From assembly GCA_030737875.1 (NCBI GenBank), contig CM060921.1, forward strand, positions 401,180,192 through 401,244,191: a DNA stretch of 64,000 bases, in the 5' to 3' direction. Below the pieces are notes generated by a model, which saw only the letters and a list, made by a program, of their open reading frames with translations, did not search any database and was not told where the DNA came from. Each line of letters opens with the position of its first letter. Positions within the stretch are counted from its first letter, which is position 1. Below, piece by piece: positions 11,671 to 24,491 of the stretch. The position numbers and the translations under genes are program-made. Source of the DNA: Allium sativum. Taxonomy: Eukaryota; Streptophyta; Magnoliopsida; Asparagales; Amaryllidaceae.

Positions 11671-14600
11671 TGTAGCGACCCGGAAATTTCGACACTTGAA
11701 TCCAGACACTAACACCTGCTGTGTCTAAATTCAAGTATCCAAACCCCAGAAAGCTAATAGAAAGAAGTTAGAGGGTGAGAAAAGAAAGAAAGAAATATTA
11801 GAATAGAAGAATAAGAAGATCAGAATCTCACAGCGGAATGGACAAAATATAATAATCAATAATACTTTATCAAAGAATTGTATATCACAACATCAGAGTA
11901 TACATTCAGATCAATACAACACACAACGGAAATAAACTAGTACCAGTATATATATGGAATACGTCTCGACTTCAACTCCTCTTCTGAAGCTCCAAGCGAA
12001 ATCTTACCTGTAAATGTACTCGGTCTGACCCGAGCACATTTGATTTAAAACAAAATTCACCCTGATCAGTCTGGAATACTTTCAGTGATAAATTCACATA
12101 GCAACCAACTTGCTTAACTTTGAAATCCTTTGAAACAAAGGACAATAGTAAGACCAGCCCACACATAAACATGGACGGTTTTTACCTTACTATACCCCAA
12201 ATCGTTTTGAAATCAATATCTTCTTCTGATATTATCATAGTGTCTAAATACAAGTAAATAGAATCTAGCAGAACGCTTGCATCTCACGCTCCACATATAT
12301 AGTATACAATCAAAACCGCGGGCGCTTATTGGAGATTGGATTTCCAACCATGACAAGGTATGGGACCACCTGCTGATAGTGTATCTCTAGAGACGAATAC
12401 ACTAGGTTCAACAAGAACATCTTGCAACCCGGCCCACACATGACCGACCACTCATTTCTCTTGAGTGTATCGAGCATATTGCCACCTTACGGCTTTTTGT
12501 CGCGCGACCACCGTAATCCCCGGAAGATACAGAAATGAAAAGAAGTAACAAATATGAATATTCTCTAGATGGTGACAATACACCCTAATGGGTGCGACCC
12601 ACATAGCCATGCTGCCTGCCCGATTTTTGTCATTTCCCGGTTGATGAAGCTTGAGGCTATAATCGACTTTTGAAGCATCTGGCCACCATTTACATTGTCC
12701 ATACACGTCATCCAGGTACAGGATGAACCGAAGGTACTCTCCTACTGCATCCTAGGAATCACCCTATAGTTCAGTAGAGAGTAGTCCTTGCAACCCATAG
12801 ATTTCAATCACGACAGAATCACAGTATATCTCTAGGGTTCAACCAGAGATTGTAAGTAACCCTTCCGCTTCATGAAGATCTACGGTCTTCAATTGCTCCA
12901 TCTCGATCAGTGTCTTTGACGTAATCGTATTTATTGGTCGGAATGGTTTTTGAATATAATTCAATCCCGGCCTTTCCATACCAATAACGTTGGGTCAGAT
13001 TTTGATAGTCGGTTATTTAACTATCAAAATAAACAACCATAAAACAAACAAATCCATTTGTTTATACATAGCATCACTTGGTCATAACATTTCTTATTAT
13101 TGAATCACTTATCATTCGTAAATGGTTATTATGACATCTTCTTTACTCCATTATTTGAATACCAAAACCGCCGCTCATTCTTTTAGAATAAACACATTTA
13201 AATCTCATTTCCTAACTTTGAAAATATCGTTATATTTCCACCAATCTCTTTTGTATTACCTTTATTATAGAGATATTACTTTATACCATCAAGCCCCTTT
13301 TTATTCCTTTTTATCTCGGAATCTCATCATATATGTGTATTTCTAAATCCTTCAAGTAATGTTACATTTTTATTTTTCCCAAAATATTTCATTCTAACAC
13401 CTCCAGCATTACGACTAACACCATCCTTTGATAATCCTGAAGTTGTTCAAGTTGGGGTATTTAATTTACCTCTCAGACCTTGACCAACAACGCTCTTATC
13501 GTAAGATAGATATCAGTTGTAATACAAAAAAAACACACTCATTCCCAATATGACAAATCCCATTATAATTCCATCTTAATGGAATATCATCTCTTCTTTA
13601 CAAATGGCGATTCTATATCGCATCTTTATAACTTAGTTCATTTAACTATTCTAATTCAACTTGGGTTTACCTTTGACTTCCCATTTCATATCGACACTAG
13701 TTCTTAATTGTCAGAAAATAATTCTCTAAGTATTGACCCCGAAGGCCCAAACCAACATCAGATCAACATTTAGAAATCACTCATCTCATCTGATTTCCAG
13801 TTAAACCCCAATACTTTAATTCCATACTCTGGCTCAAATGCCATTTCTAATATATTCAATGCCCCTTGGGTTTCATACTCCATCGAAATCTTGGATTTCA
13901 TAAATCTGATTTAAATAGGATTTCAAATAAGGATTTCTCTTTAAGTCACAATTTAAACTTAACTTCTATTTTCATTAATATCATTGATTTAATATAGTAA
14001 TGAGCCTTATCTTTTTCCCAAAATCCCATTTTCCCTTTTAGTCCCTCAATTTCCAATTTGATTATTGTTAAATGGTAATCAAATTTCACATTTAAAAATA
14101 TGGTTTACTTAACGAATTATCATTTCCATTACATACATATAAATTAATTTAACAAATCCATTTTATTAAACACAGTTAACTTATTCAACTACTAATATGA
14201 CTATCTCGTTAATCAAAACTTAATTTATCTTCCCCTTTAAATTAATCACAAAACTGATTAATTTAAATAATCCCATTTGATTATTATCGTCCTTCCACCT
14301 TTCCTCTAAATAAACATGGCTTGGTTCACCATTAACTATCCTCATTAGTGAACTAATTAAATAAACAATGTCAGTTAACACCGTTAACTTTTCCAACTCC
14401 AAACACGATTTACTTGCTGGTCAATCGTTATCGATTCTGCCATTTAAATTAATTAATAATTAAATAATCTAAATAATTAATTTCACTTTGATTTTATTAA
14501 ATCAATATCAAAGTGGACCTGTTCTAATTGTTTTGTCACTTCTGGTCACTTGAATTAGTTAAATACAGTTGTTTACAAATCACTTAATAAGCATGTGCTT

Positions 14601-17600
14601 CGCGGACGGTAGAATTTGGCTAAACAAATCAATGTATGGATGTGGTGGTTTTTATCCCCTTTTTAGAAACTTCATTTAAATAATCTAATTAAAATCCATA
14701 TTCCGTTATAAAATAAATTCCATATTTTATTTCTAGCGATTCACCTGACAGTGAATCGATCTTTTAAAAAAACAGTGTGTATCATGGCTATCTACTATTT
14801 ATTCCTAAATCAATAATATACATTGAATTAAAGCTTAACTACAATCAACAACCAACAGGGTTTAAAGTTAACGGGTTTAAACAGTTCATAAAATATGAAA
14901 TAACAACAAATTAAATATTTGAGGAACGGGTTTGATTCCTCCTACCTGTTCTTCCCTGCAACACAGATCAATAAAATATTTCATATCAGCACATAGCAAT
15001 ATTTTAACGACGATAATATAATTAAAGTCAACCATTAAATCAACCATAGGCATCCAAAGCATCCAATCAACCAATTTAAATTTATATGAATTTAGCACAT
15101 CAAAGTATTTCAGAAATGTGTGAGAATTAACTCACCTTATATTTGTCGACTGACGATCGCTCATTGTTTTGTCTAATTTTAAACAGCTTTTAAAATTAAA
15201 CAAAAATCCGATAGCATCCAATTCTCGTTCGAAACTGTTTAATAGCGTAATACTCTTTACTGGAATCCCATCGCTTCCAGTTACGCGGAATACTTAATCA
15301 ACTTTGCCCAAAAGGGTTATCAGCCAACATGCCCTCGGTCAGCCTTAATCATCACCGTCCTTTACTTTTTGGTTCCTTTTTCTTCTTTGCATTTGTGTTT
15401 TTTTTCCTTCCTTCAACTATGCCGGATGTCCTTCAACTCCCATTTTATGTCTACAACATCTCCTCACGTCCAAACTTCCATGCATTGAATACTACCGCCA
15501 CTCCCTTCATTTCCACGAAACATGCTAGCCACAATGGTTCCAAGCTCTTCCCTTCTTCTATACTATTAATATGATGGCACCCTGATATGTACATACAACA
15601 CACACGGACGTCCTCCCTCTGCATCTTCCATCCAGCTTTTTACGGTTTTTTTTTACCAAACCGAACAGTTGGTCCCTCCTCCCCAAAGCCTGTACGCCCC
15701 ATCCATGCACTGCACCCACTTCTGCACATGTTTTATTCTACCATTTTTTTTTTAAAACCGTGACCCTGCTAATGTATATTTGAACCCCAACATCCATGCT
15801 CCACCATTTACTGCGCACCAGATGGCCCTTAAACCCACGCATGCTACTGCTCTTACCCACCTTCCGCTTCCCAATTGAAAAGTACTACCGCCACTTACAT
15901 CACCAAGCTACTGTTCATTTCACCGTTGCCTCAACCAGTACCCCGTGCCAATCCTGTACAACCTCCAGAACCCGACACCGTCGTGCGTTACACTTGCCGT
16001 TCTTTTCCTTCCATCACCCGGCTCGCATGAAAGAACTGCTAAAGCATTACTCCATTTTCTACTTTGTGATTTTTATTTTATTTTATTTAGTATGTGAGTA
16101 GAAATGATTTTTCAAAGATTTACACACCATTTGTTCTTCATGTTTCTTGCTTTCTGAAGTGAACCAGTGACCGCATAAATATATAGGCCAGCGTTACCTT
16201 GGCTCCCAAGGGATCATAGGGTATATTTATATTAGTATAGCAGTTAGGTGCAATTGGGTTGATGGTGATAACACACAGCAGTGATTTCTTTTCATATATA
16301 ACATAGGGGTAGTTTGTACTATTGTGCTCAGTTCAGTGAAACAATGTAAGAAAGAAATTTGTTAGGGAAGTAGGGAGGTTTTCAGACGAAAAGAAATATC
16401 ATTCTTGATGTGTACAGTAGCGCATTTAATTAATCTGCACCCTACAAGTTAGCTTGTACGTGATGGGTTTGCTGAGGTGATAACATACAAGGTATGTGTT
16501 TTCTTTTCTGAGAAAGTGGCGATTTGTTTTGATGAAGGAGCAGAGAGTGGTCGTGTTCAATTAGAAGGGGCGTCATGGTACCATGTAGCCATATGCCTAG
16601 GGTTTGAAAATGTATGAGATGGGATGCACTGGTTATATCACATAGAAGATAGAAAAGAAAGGTACTGGTCTGTATACTATTATGTATACTATTATAAGAT
16701 AGCTAGCCTCAATTTTCTTTTCATGCAGTGATAGGATAGGAAAAAGTATAGTAGTTTGTGTGTGTAATTTCACCTCAATAGCGTGTATGAGACTTCATTA
16801 CTTTGGCAATTAGATAGGTATATAGGAGAGCTTGCTCTGCGTCCGCCCCATGATGCTTTGATTTTTCCACGGCACGATCTTTAGTGATAGTGATAGGGCA
16901 GTGTATAGCATGTGTTTAGGTTGGCGAAATAGGGGTTCACCCTTTTTATAAAAATTTCGATTTGATTGTACAGAACGTGAGGGATGATTTTTAGTTTTAA
17001 AAATTAACGTACCCCGCTATATCAAAATTCGTCCGCATACGACTTGCTATAGACAGGAATAAATATACCGTCGCGTCCAGCGTTGTGTCATGATCCCAAA
17101 TATATAATAATATCAGTAGGTGAACTTATTCTGTGAAACCCCAAAATCGCTGATTAAGGGTGCAAAATACTCCAAATAAAAAATTGCTTATTTAATTAAA
17201 TAAAAATTACAGTAAAATTCTAAAAATTAATTTATGACTACGCCTCAAAAGAACCTTGTCCAAATTCGAAGCCAATATTTAAATAAATGTTATGGCCATG
17301 GCGCTGCTTTTCTGTATATTTGATTTAGACATATCTTGCAATATATAATCTGAAATCTCGATTTTTCACTTCTGTTAGAAAGATGCAGTTTAACAGATTC
17401 CAGCGTTTCTTGTTTCGAGGAAATCCGATTTAAAATGGATTCGATATGATCTGCTGAAGCTGAAATTAAATTTTACGAACTACCGCGCTATTTTGAGTTC
17501 GTTTTAAATTAAATATAAAATTAAACGTTCAACCGCCATTTAAATAACGAATGAAATATTTAAAATCCGTTAGTATTCCAATTATAATATTTAAAATAGA

Positions 17601-17645
17601 TTTAAATATTCGAAATCAAGTAGCCGAAAAATCCAGGTCGTTACA
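11671..17645 (-). mobile_element. Element B 5' LTR
   Basis: This is the second copy of the B LTR, similar in sequence throughout to 4489-10466 apart from scattered substitutions and small indels. One example is a shorter AT stretch near 17280, where TTTAAATATATTTAAATAACTG of the left copy is reduced. The hairpin copy is at 12145-12193, the TATA box at 16175-16185. It ends GGTCGTTACA at 17645, followed by the GGAAC duplication. Confidence 0.88.
12145..12193 (-). other. LTR-end hairpin with conserved CTTACTAT stem (B, right LTR)
   Basis: This is the LTR duplicate of the hairpin at 4964-5012, with stem ATAGTAAG/CTTACTAT intact. Differences from the left copy fall in the loop and flanks. Confidence 0.72.
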
Positions 17646-17650
17646 GGAAC
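17646..17650. repeat. Target-site duplication of element B, right copy
   Basis: GGAAC matches 4484-4488 exactly. The LTR of A continues directly after it. Confidence 0.9.
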
Positions 17651-18228
17651 CTTGCAATGTTATACATGACAGAAATCCTATGATGTTATTCTTAGTTATC
17701 GTGCATGTAGTTTATATTGTCATCATGCTTATGTTTACTTTCAGTTTATTCATGCCATGTTATCTTTACCTGTTTTTATGCTGAAAGTCACTAGGACTTA
17801 CTCAGTCTTTATGACTGACCCAGTTTGTTTCGCCTCTTTTTCTTTCGTCCCCCCCCCCCCCCCCACAGGTTCGCAGGGTAGGAGTACAACTTAGTTCAGA
17901 TCTTACCAAGCCAAGGCTCTTTCATGTACTGCTTGGATTTCTCTTGGCTATGGCTTCCTCTGCTTTGTTGGGGAATACTACAATTTATTTTCATGCTTCT
18001 TTGTTTTTGAGCAAGACAGATATTTTAGCTATGTATTTGGGTATTGGAATTTGGTAGGCTTTTATTGTAAACAATTCTATTTAATAAATGATTTGAAGTA
18101 CTTCTACTTTACTTTCCACTATTTTATATATGTATATCTTGTAATATTTATGTTCCAGTACCCATAATGCTCCATTGAAATTAAGGCATTCCCTTTGTGA
18201 GTGACCTTAACGGATGTAGGGTGTTACA
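17651..18228 (+). mobile_element. Element A 3' LTR, end part
   Basis: Sequence resumes here after B and ends in GGGTGTTACA, the inverted partner of the LTR start at 966. It contains a run of 16 C (17849-17864) followed by ACAGG, and an AATAAA signal at 18083-18088 about 140 bp before the LTR end. It does not resemble the LTR ends of B, D, E, F or G, so A belongs to a more distant family. The frame at 17551-17784 spans the B/A junction and is chance. Confidence 0.78.
18083..18088 (+). terminator. Predicted polyadenylation signal of element A
   Basis: AATAAA lies about 140 bp before the LTR end, preceded by TTTATTGTAAACAATTC, a TTGTAA-rich context common in plant 3' ends. With the TATA box near 1393 it implies an R region of roughly 3.5 kb. 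Confidence 0.4.
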
Positions 18229-18590
18229 CTTTGTATTAAGCAAATTTGTTAGAAATAAAATATTATTTTATTGTGCTCAAAATTGTGTTCAAGCAAATTT
18301 GTTTATCATATTCAGTTTATATACAATTACAATGTCATGTGAAGAATATATAAATAGTGGAGTTATTAGAGTTGTACTGTTTGAATCTATGAAATAAAAT
18401 ATTTAAATTTAAACAAAATATTGTTGAATATTTGAATTCGTGTGTAGTCTCTATTTAAATTTAAATATTATACTCCTGTCTGTAATGTATATATAGAACA
18501 GTACAATAACAAACACATTTAAAAATAATAATATATTTGGTTGTTATCATCAAACAAAAATCATATAGTTGTGTATACAACTGCATTATA
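18229..18590. other. Unassigned AT-rich stretch between elements A and C
   Basis: About 360 bp of very AT-rich sequence lie between the LTR end of A and the recognisable LTR of C. I see no terminal repeats, no domain in the short frame at 18197-18397, and no match to other parts of the window. It could be older host DNA, a decayed element, or a diverged part of the C LTR. The first bases, CTTTG, would be the target duplication of A, but the other copy lies outside the window. Confidence 0.4.
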
Positions 18591-19714
18591 TACAACAGGG
18601 ACTTCGCAGGACCCTTTCATCATCACATCCCGGTACACCGAACATACGAAACGAACATAAAAAACTGACCACCAGTTTACCATCAATCCGGGGTGTGAGT
18701 TTCGTCGAGGTCACGATATACACTAAGCTACGCTTAAATAAGCCATGCTTTGAACATCCATAGCTCATCACATAACTTAAGTATGCCAGATTGTCCATTC
18801 ACTACGCATCACTGATTTCTATCAATATATAACCTCTAAGCTCAAACATCTTAGAGAAGGGTGTTAAGCAAGAGAATAAATTCTCCGCCACCAAGCAGAT
18901 ATATATTAATAAAGATCAGTGCTACGTAGTCAGTTACAATGTCAGATACACATTCCATACATGTCCGTTCTAGGTCTGAACGAAAAAACAATCCGGAATT
19001 CTTTCACATACGTTCGGGCTTCTTGCCACTTAAGCAGATATATAAAATCCATCTGCGAATGGGAGCCAGCCATTCGAGACATTTAGCAAGTCGCCCTTAC
19101 GACACGAAGGGTCCCGGTCTTCAATGTCGCCTCCAATGTCTTCAATTGCTCCCCAACGTCGTATTATTACTTGGAATGGTTTTCAAACATAATTCCGATC
19201 CTGGTCTTTCCAAATAATAAGTGCAAATAAAAACACAATCACAGAATACACAAGCTTTCTACCAAATCTCCTTCCATTTTGGATTTCGTTAAATTAAATT
19301 TCTTTAAATCTATTCTCAAATTACCTTTAACAAAATCCATATTTAACCCTTCTTCTTTAAAACGCATCCCTTAAATCCAAGGTAATCTAGCCCCAAAGCC
19401 TTAATTAATTTTCCGTTTGATAACTCGTTATCAAAAATCCAGTTTCCTTTGAAAACCCTTACCCCACATTTCAACCCTAGTTTCCAATTAAATTGATTTT
19501 CCAACATTCCATTCTTTAATCTTAACTAAAAGATTATACTTTCTTTCCAATTCCTCACTTTTAATTTCCTCAAATCAAAGATCTGATCAAATCCACAAAT
19601 TACGATATGAATTTCCATAACTCAATCTCATTGGGTTTCAAGAATGATATTATTGAAGATATGGTTCACAACAAAACCCAAATCAATTGATATTGAACAT
19701 AAGTTACACAAAAA

Positions 19715-20100
19715 TTATATCTACTTATATTCGATATCAATTCTCACAATGAACGAGTACTATAAGTGGAATAACAATATAATAATATCTTCCAAATTCC
19801 TCAAATAGTATACATTTACACCACAGAATTTCATATCAAATATCTGAAGATTATTTCTATCCAACATAGCCCAGTCAACTTAGGAAACTCGTATCTTAAT
19901 TAAAAGATTTATTCAACTCTTTGACATTAGATCTGGATAGAAATACCATCAACTTATACTTAATATTAATCTCGATATGCAACTCACACTATAAGCGGAA
20001 TAATGGTGAACTACCATTTTAATTCCTCCAATAGTAAGAATCATCATCTACCGGATTAATATCAAACATCCGAAGATTTATCTCCAACCATATCCAATTA
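19715..20100 (-). repeat. Degenerate tandem duplication in the C LTR
   Basis: Two diverged copies, about 240 bp apart, share the order TCGATAT...CTCACA/CACTATAAG...GGAATAA...TCCTCAAATAGTA...ATATCAAA...CCGAAGATT. They look like an old internal duplication of part of the LTR. Confidence 0.5.
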
Positions 20101-21621
20101 TTTAAAATTGAAAACCCATATTAATATCAATTTAAATTCCATATAAAATATTTCCAATACTTTTGAACCATTGAAAACATTCCACAAATCATTTAAAAAT
20201 GATTACTTGTAGTTTGGAAAATAGTTTGCGGGTTAAAAACTTCAAAATAGATTGTTTTCGAAGAAAGCGTTACAATAGTGTTTTCAAAAGCGTTACAAAA
20301 CAGTTATCTTAATTACTTCGATCAAAACATCACTTTTCTTAGTCAAAACTTAAACTTTACAATTCAAAACATTTTTTACATAATTTATAATGATTTTACC
20401 ATTTTTTTTCCATATTTTTAGAAACATTAAAAAATGGCTGTTTATGGTTATGGTTGATAACTTCTCTTACAACGATCTTTTCAAAAATGGTTTTAAACAT
20501 AACTTGAAAATTATAACTCGAATTTAAAATCTGCTTTCACTCGTTTAAAAGCTCTTGTTAATATAAATCAATTGTTTTTCGTTCCATGGAAATCCGATTT
20601 CGATTGCAAAAGTTATAAGCGTTTAAAGTTGCATCTAAAATACGTAAAATGCCGTTATGCAACAAACTCTATTTTGACCATAATAACCATTATTCTACGA
20701 TACTTAAAAATATCTTAGAAAACCATTATATCCTTATGTAACCCTTTTAAAATCATTTAAATTTACTTTCCAAATTATTTTGGATCTAAAATTCAACTTT
20801 CATAAATTCCAATTCATTTCTAAATTCAAATAACTTCAAATTAACCTTCCCATTCGTCGGATCAGTTAGGGATAGCCAAGGAGAGCAGGAAACATTATTT
20901 CCAAACCCAAGCCTAGACACTATCCTCTCTGTCATCCTAGAATGTTCCAGTATTTATTTATTCATTTAAAGGACTTTAACAATATGTATGAATTCATACA
21001 TATGGTCTTTTCCAATTAACCTTCAATTTCAATAATGATATTGCTTTTAATTATGAAGGAGATTTGTCGATCACCAATGTGATACCATAATTGTTGTGTC
21101 ATACTGTGTGCAAAACAACATCAACAATCTTTTAAGCATCCATAGCAACCATCTTCAACATGATTAAATAATCGTAATTGTGCACAAGCGTTATAACACT
21201 AATGCTTAATAGTGTATGTTCTAAACTTTGCATCCATCATCCATCAAAACAAATATCAATCATCATTAACCAATAATAATTCATCACTATATTTAAATTA
21301 GTCTAGCTACTAATTAAATACATATACCGTGGTTAAAGACTTCTCACATAACAGCTTTCCAAATCTTCACGGTAGGCGAGCCTAGCTAAGCGAACCATCG
21401 GACATTATTTCAGCGCAACGTCTTCTTCACGAAAATATATATAATATAATATACACTAATCTCTCTTTATATTATAAGAAAAGGAGAAGAATGACGAACT
21501 TTGGCAAGGTGGTGGTGGAAAAGAGGAAGACCTATGCCATGTAAACCATGGCCATAAGCTTTAAGAAGAAGGTGGAAAGGAGGAAATGGAAATGGAATGG
21601 TAAAAAATGGAGAAAGAGCCT

Positions 21622-21632
21622 CCTTATATAGG
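21622..21632 (-). promoter_or_regulatory. Predicted TATA box of element C
   Basis: The minus strand reads CCTATATAAGG, a strong TATA match, about 410 bp into the LTR. The downstream leader is purine/pyrimidine biased, as in the other families. Confidence 0.5.
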
Positions 21633-22036
21633 AAAGGAGGAGTAAGGAGGTAAAGACACATAAGGGGGCAAGTGGCAATCATGCATGAAAGGGAGCATGC
21701 ATAAAGACATGTCTCTTAACACTTGTATTAAGAAGAAAAAGGAATTTTTGGTAGCACTTTCTTTTAAATGTTATGAAAACTAAAGGCAACACTTAATTCT
21801 AACGCTACTAATTCGTTTTATGGTTTGACAAATCCGATCGAACGACAAATAGTATCAATAAATCAAAACTGATTGGTAATCATTCTCATTTATAATTCAA
21901 GTAAAGTCTATCATATAACTTATCAAAATTATTAAATACTCTTAACCATATATAGTTATATCAAATTCAAATTTAAATTCAAACTAAGTAATAAAAATTC
22001 CAATTTTAAATTGGTTAAAAATTCTGGATCGTTACA

Positions 22037-22049
22037 TTCCCCGCCCCTT
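22037..22049 (-). promoter_or_regulatory. Polypurine tract of element C
   Basis: The minus strand reads AAGGGGCGGGGAA directly before TGTAACGATCC, with the box TTTTCGAGGACGAAAGG upstream. One base in the G run is a C. Confidence 0.82.
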
Positions 22050-22752
22050 AAAACCTTTCGTCCTCGAAAAGGAAAGGGAATCGTAACTACTTATTCGAAA
22101 AATTCAAGATTAAAATTCTTTATACCAAAGCTCCATGTTCTCACATGTATTAACGGATAACCATATCTACATGTCCTCCTACGATAACCTCCAGTTACCT
22201 ATTATATTCGATTCATCGTTTACTGGGCCAATTACTTATACTCAACCATTTACTGTTTTCAAAAAAAAAATCGGACTTATAAATTATCCTCTTAGATCTT
22301 ATCTTACAAATGCAAAGGTTATGAAACTTATTCCTTTTCAATTTCCAAAATTTACTATTATTCCTTACACGAAAATCTATATCATCTCCGAACTCAGCTT
22401 GTCTAAACATTTCGGTTTAGGTAATTTCTTCTTACTATTCCCGCTTGCCAAAATCCTTTAATCAAATTGTGAAACTTAATTCACAATGTATTGATGCTTA
22501 CTTAAACAATTCCTTTTGTTGCCACAATATATTTTAGAACTTATCGACTTGTCCAAAATCGTCGATAATTCCAATCTTCCTATCCATACCCTTCGTTAAA
22601 TTCAATAACTTTTTCATTAGAATAGGATCTATTTGGATATATGATAGAATATATTAAAAAGATTTATAATGAAAGAAGTTATATTTTTATAAATATAATT
22701 AACATCATATACATACATTTATTCATGTATCCAACTTTTCAAAGATAATTCC

Positions 22753-23190
22753 CTAGGGGTCAAAGAGCTTGCTCTGATTACATAATTCTTGCATTCCTTC
22801 TTCTTCACTTATGACGGCGGGTGATGTTGCTTTAGCCGGTCTTTCTCCCTTCTTTAACTGACAATCCTGGAGTACATGCCCTACTTTTCTGCATCGATAA
22901 CACTTCTTTTATTTTGTTAGGCTCATGGGTTTCTTCTTTGTTTTAGGACACTTACGTATAAAATGTCCTTTCTTCTTGCATTTGAAACAAATTATGTCTT
23001 CTCGAATGGCTTTCTTTTGTATTCTTTCTGGGAATAAAACAGCAAAATGTCCTTCTTGACTACATCTATAACAATAGATACCTTTGAATTTCCCCAATCT
23101 AAGGCTTTCTTCCTTTTCTTTTCGATTATGAGCTTTCCTTTCTTGTTTTAGGGTCATCCACCATTCTGTACCTGATAAACCAAACTCCAT
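22753..23190 (-). pseudogene. Gag nucleocapsid relic with three CCHC zinc knuckles, interrupted by a stop
   Basis: The reading frame on the minus strand runs from an ATG at 23190 to a TAA at 22909-22911, then continues in the same frame to a TAG at 22753-22755. It holds three zinc knuckles of the type C-x2-C-x4-H-x4-C. Knuckle 1 (CYRCSQEGH...) has lost its last cysteine, which reads F. Knuckle 2 (CFKCKKKGHFIRKC) is complete. Knuckle 3 (CYRCRKVGHVLQDC) is complete but lies after the TAA. The protein is rich in lysine and arginine, as expected for RNA binding in the capsid of Ty3/gypsy elements. The N-terminal Gag capsid part and all Pol domains are missing. The stop and the lost cysteine mark it as a dead gene; a host CCHC protein is less likely because of its place between PBS and polypurine tract. 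Confidence 0.82.
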
Positions 23191-23948
23191 CTTTATTCTT
23201 ATAAGGAAATTTTGTTGAAAAGTCCAGCTTACCCTCCACTTAATTTACTGGCTTATCCCTTACTAACAAGTTTACCTGGTAATCTGGTATAATTCTTACA
23301 ACCCAATCAAATTTTCACTTTTCTGTTTAATTTCATATCAATTTACCTAACAATTTCAATCACTTATCTAAATGGATTTAAGTGTATATTGATGTTTTAA
23401 TCGGAATCATATGGTCATCCCACTTTCGAAACTCAAAAATACATACTGATGATGCTGCAGTCATCAACAGAATCACCTTCAAGTGACTTGAGTGTGATTC
23501 TATATCAATCTAGTATACTCAAGATTTCGTATATACGTTAGCTAGGCGTATATTCAAAGTCTTCTTATACTCGATAGTCCAACCTCAACATCAGATACAA
23601 TACTCAAATTCTAATTTTTAATTTCTAACCATATTAGTTAGTTACCTTAACAAATTTGACCCAAGTTTATCGATATTTAGATATCCCCAATAGTGAAATT
23701 AAATCAAAAAGGCATTTGTACTCGGATCGTTTACCTGACCAGTGGAAGGGGCTTAATTACCATGCCATAAGATGTATTTTATGTGTAATTACAATCACAA
23801 AATGTAAACTTAACCTTAATCTTTTGATTAAGTATCCAGTTTATAATTAACTATATATTTCCAAAATATGTTTGTTTCTTTAATTAAAACTTTTCAAAAC
23901 TCATTTCATATTTTCAAATATGCTCTCTCAAATATAATACTCCAAAAT

Positions 23949-23985
23949 CTCATTCTAGGGCATTACTAACCCTATCTCTAATGAG
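23949..23985 (-). other. 37-nt PBS-proximal hairpin (element C)
   Basis: In sense order: CTCATT, AGAGA, TAGGGT, TAGTAAT, GCCCTA, G, AATGAG. The outer stem is perfect and the inner stem has one G-U pair. It lies about 70 nt downstream of the PBS, in the same layout as in B, D, E and F. Confidence 0.8.
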
Positions 23986-24054
23986 ATATATAACACTGAT
24001 GAGTCTTTCCATTTGTTCAAATGTGTCGTACCCCATTGCTTTGTATAAACTAAA

Positions 24055-24066
24055 GCTCGGATACCA
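24055..24066 (-). promoter_or_regulatory. Primer-binding site of element C
   Basis: The minus strand reads TGGTATCCGAGC, one base away from the initiator tRNA-Met complement TGGTATCAGAGC. It lies three bases after the LTR end. Confidence 0.8.
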
Positions 24067-24069
24067 CTA

Positions 24070-24491
24070 CGTAACGACCTGACTTTTTGCTCGGTTTTCG
24101 CCGGTAATTAAACCAACTGAAACCGTTTATAAAGACGGATTGTTAGGGGCACTTACACATTTGCAGAAAACAAAAACAACTTTTCCGTTATCATTAAAAT
24201 AATATTAAATCAGAGTTACAAGAGGTACATCGGAATATATCGGTTACACAGCGGAAAAGATACTAAACACGGCGGAAGAATGCGAATGCTCCAAACATAA
24301 TAGCTCCAGTTAAACTAGAATCCTGCTCCAACTAACTCCAAGGCTAAACCTGCAAACCAAACTACTAGGCTGCCCATGTAAAAATTTTGGGCACCTAGAG
24401 TTTAGGTGTGGGAACAATAAACTCCAGGTCACTGATGGGACTAGTGTGAGAACTCAAAACAGTTGTCTTTAGGGTTTATTTTAAAGTTAGG
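24070..24491 (-). mobile_element. Element C 5' LTR stub
   Basis: This is the sense 3' end of the 5' LTR of C, starting CGTAACGACC on the plus map; the usual TG end has become CG. Its interior (CACCTAGAGTTTAGGT, AATAAACTCCAGGTCA, GTGTGAGAACT) matches the LTR ends of E. Element D interrupts it at 24492. The stub does not overlap the surviving part of the C 3' LTR, so the age of C cannot be judged from LTR comparison. Confidence 0.7.

Larger units (their letters stand above)
4489..17645 (-). mobile_element. Element B: complete giant-LTR retrotransposon (13.2 kb)
   Basis: B is complete: two near-identical direct repeats of about 5.98 kb (4489-10466 and 11671-17645) enclose an internal region of only about 1.2 kb. 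Read on the minus strand, the order is 5' LTR (11671-17645), PBS, a 37-nt hairpin, a non-coding stretch, the polypurine tract, and the 3' LTR (4489-10466). Termini are TGTAACGACC...GGTCGCTACA, flanked by the GGAAC duplication. There is no coding capacity for retrotransposon proteins, so it must have been copied in trans. LTRs make up over 90% of the element, more extreme than the usual LARD layout. The two LTRs differ by scattered substitutions and small indels, so the insertion is not brand new. Confidence 0.92.
18591..22036 (-). mobile_element. Element C 3' LTR (5'-truncated on the plus map)
   Basis: On the minus strand the LTR starts TGTAACGATCC at 22036, right after a purine tract, and runs down to about 18591. 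At 18690-18990 it matches the conserved core of E and F, including GGGGTGTGAG, CAACATCTTAGAGAAGGG-like sequence, GAATAAATTCTCCGCC and GGTCTGAACGAAA. The sequence that should follow, up to the LTR end, is missing here; the homologous LTR end is at 24070-24491. A TATA box lies at 21622-21632. No protein-coding content is seen; the frames at 18569-18763, 18939-19217 and 21467-21682 have no support. Confidence 0.65.
22037..24069 (-). mobile_element. Element C internal region with gag relic
   Basis: About 2.0 kb lie between the polypurine tract and the PBS. This is the only element here that keeps recognisable protein-coding remains: a nucleocapsid piece at 22753-23190. No protease, reverse transcriptase, RNase H or integrase motif is visible, so most of gag-pol has been lost. 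One 37-nt hairpin lies near the PBS (23949-23985). Confidence 0.75.
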
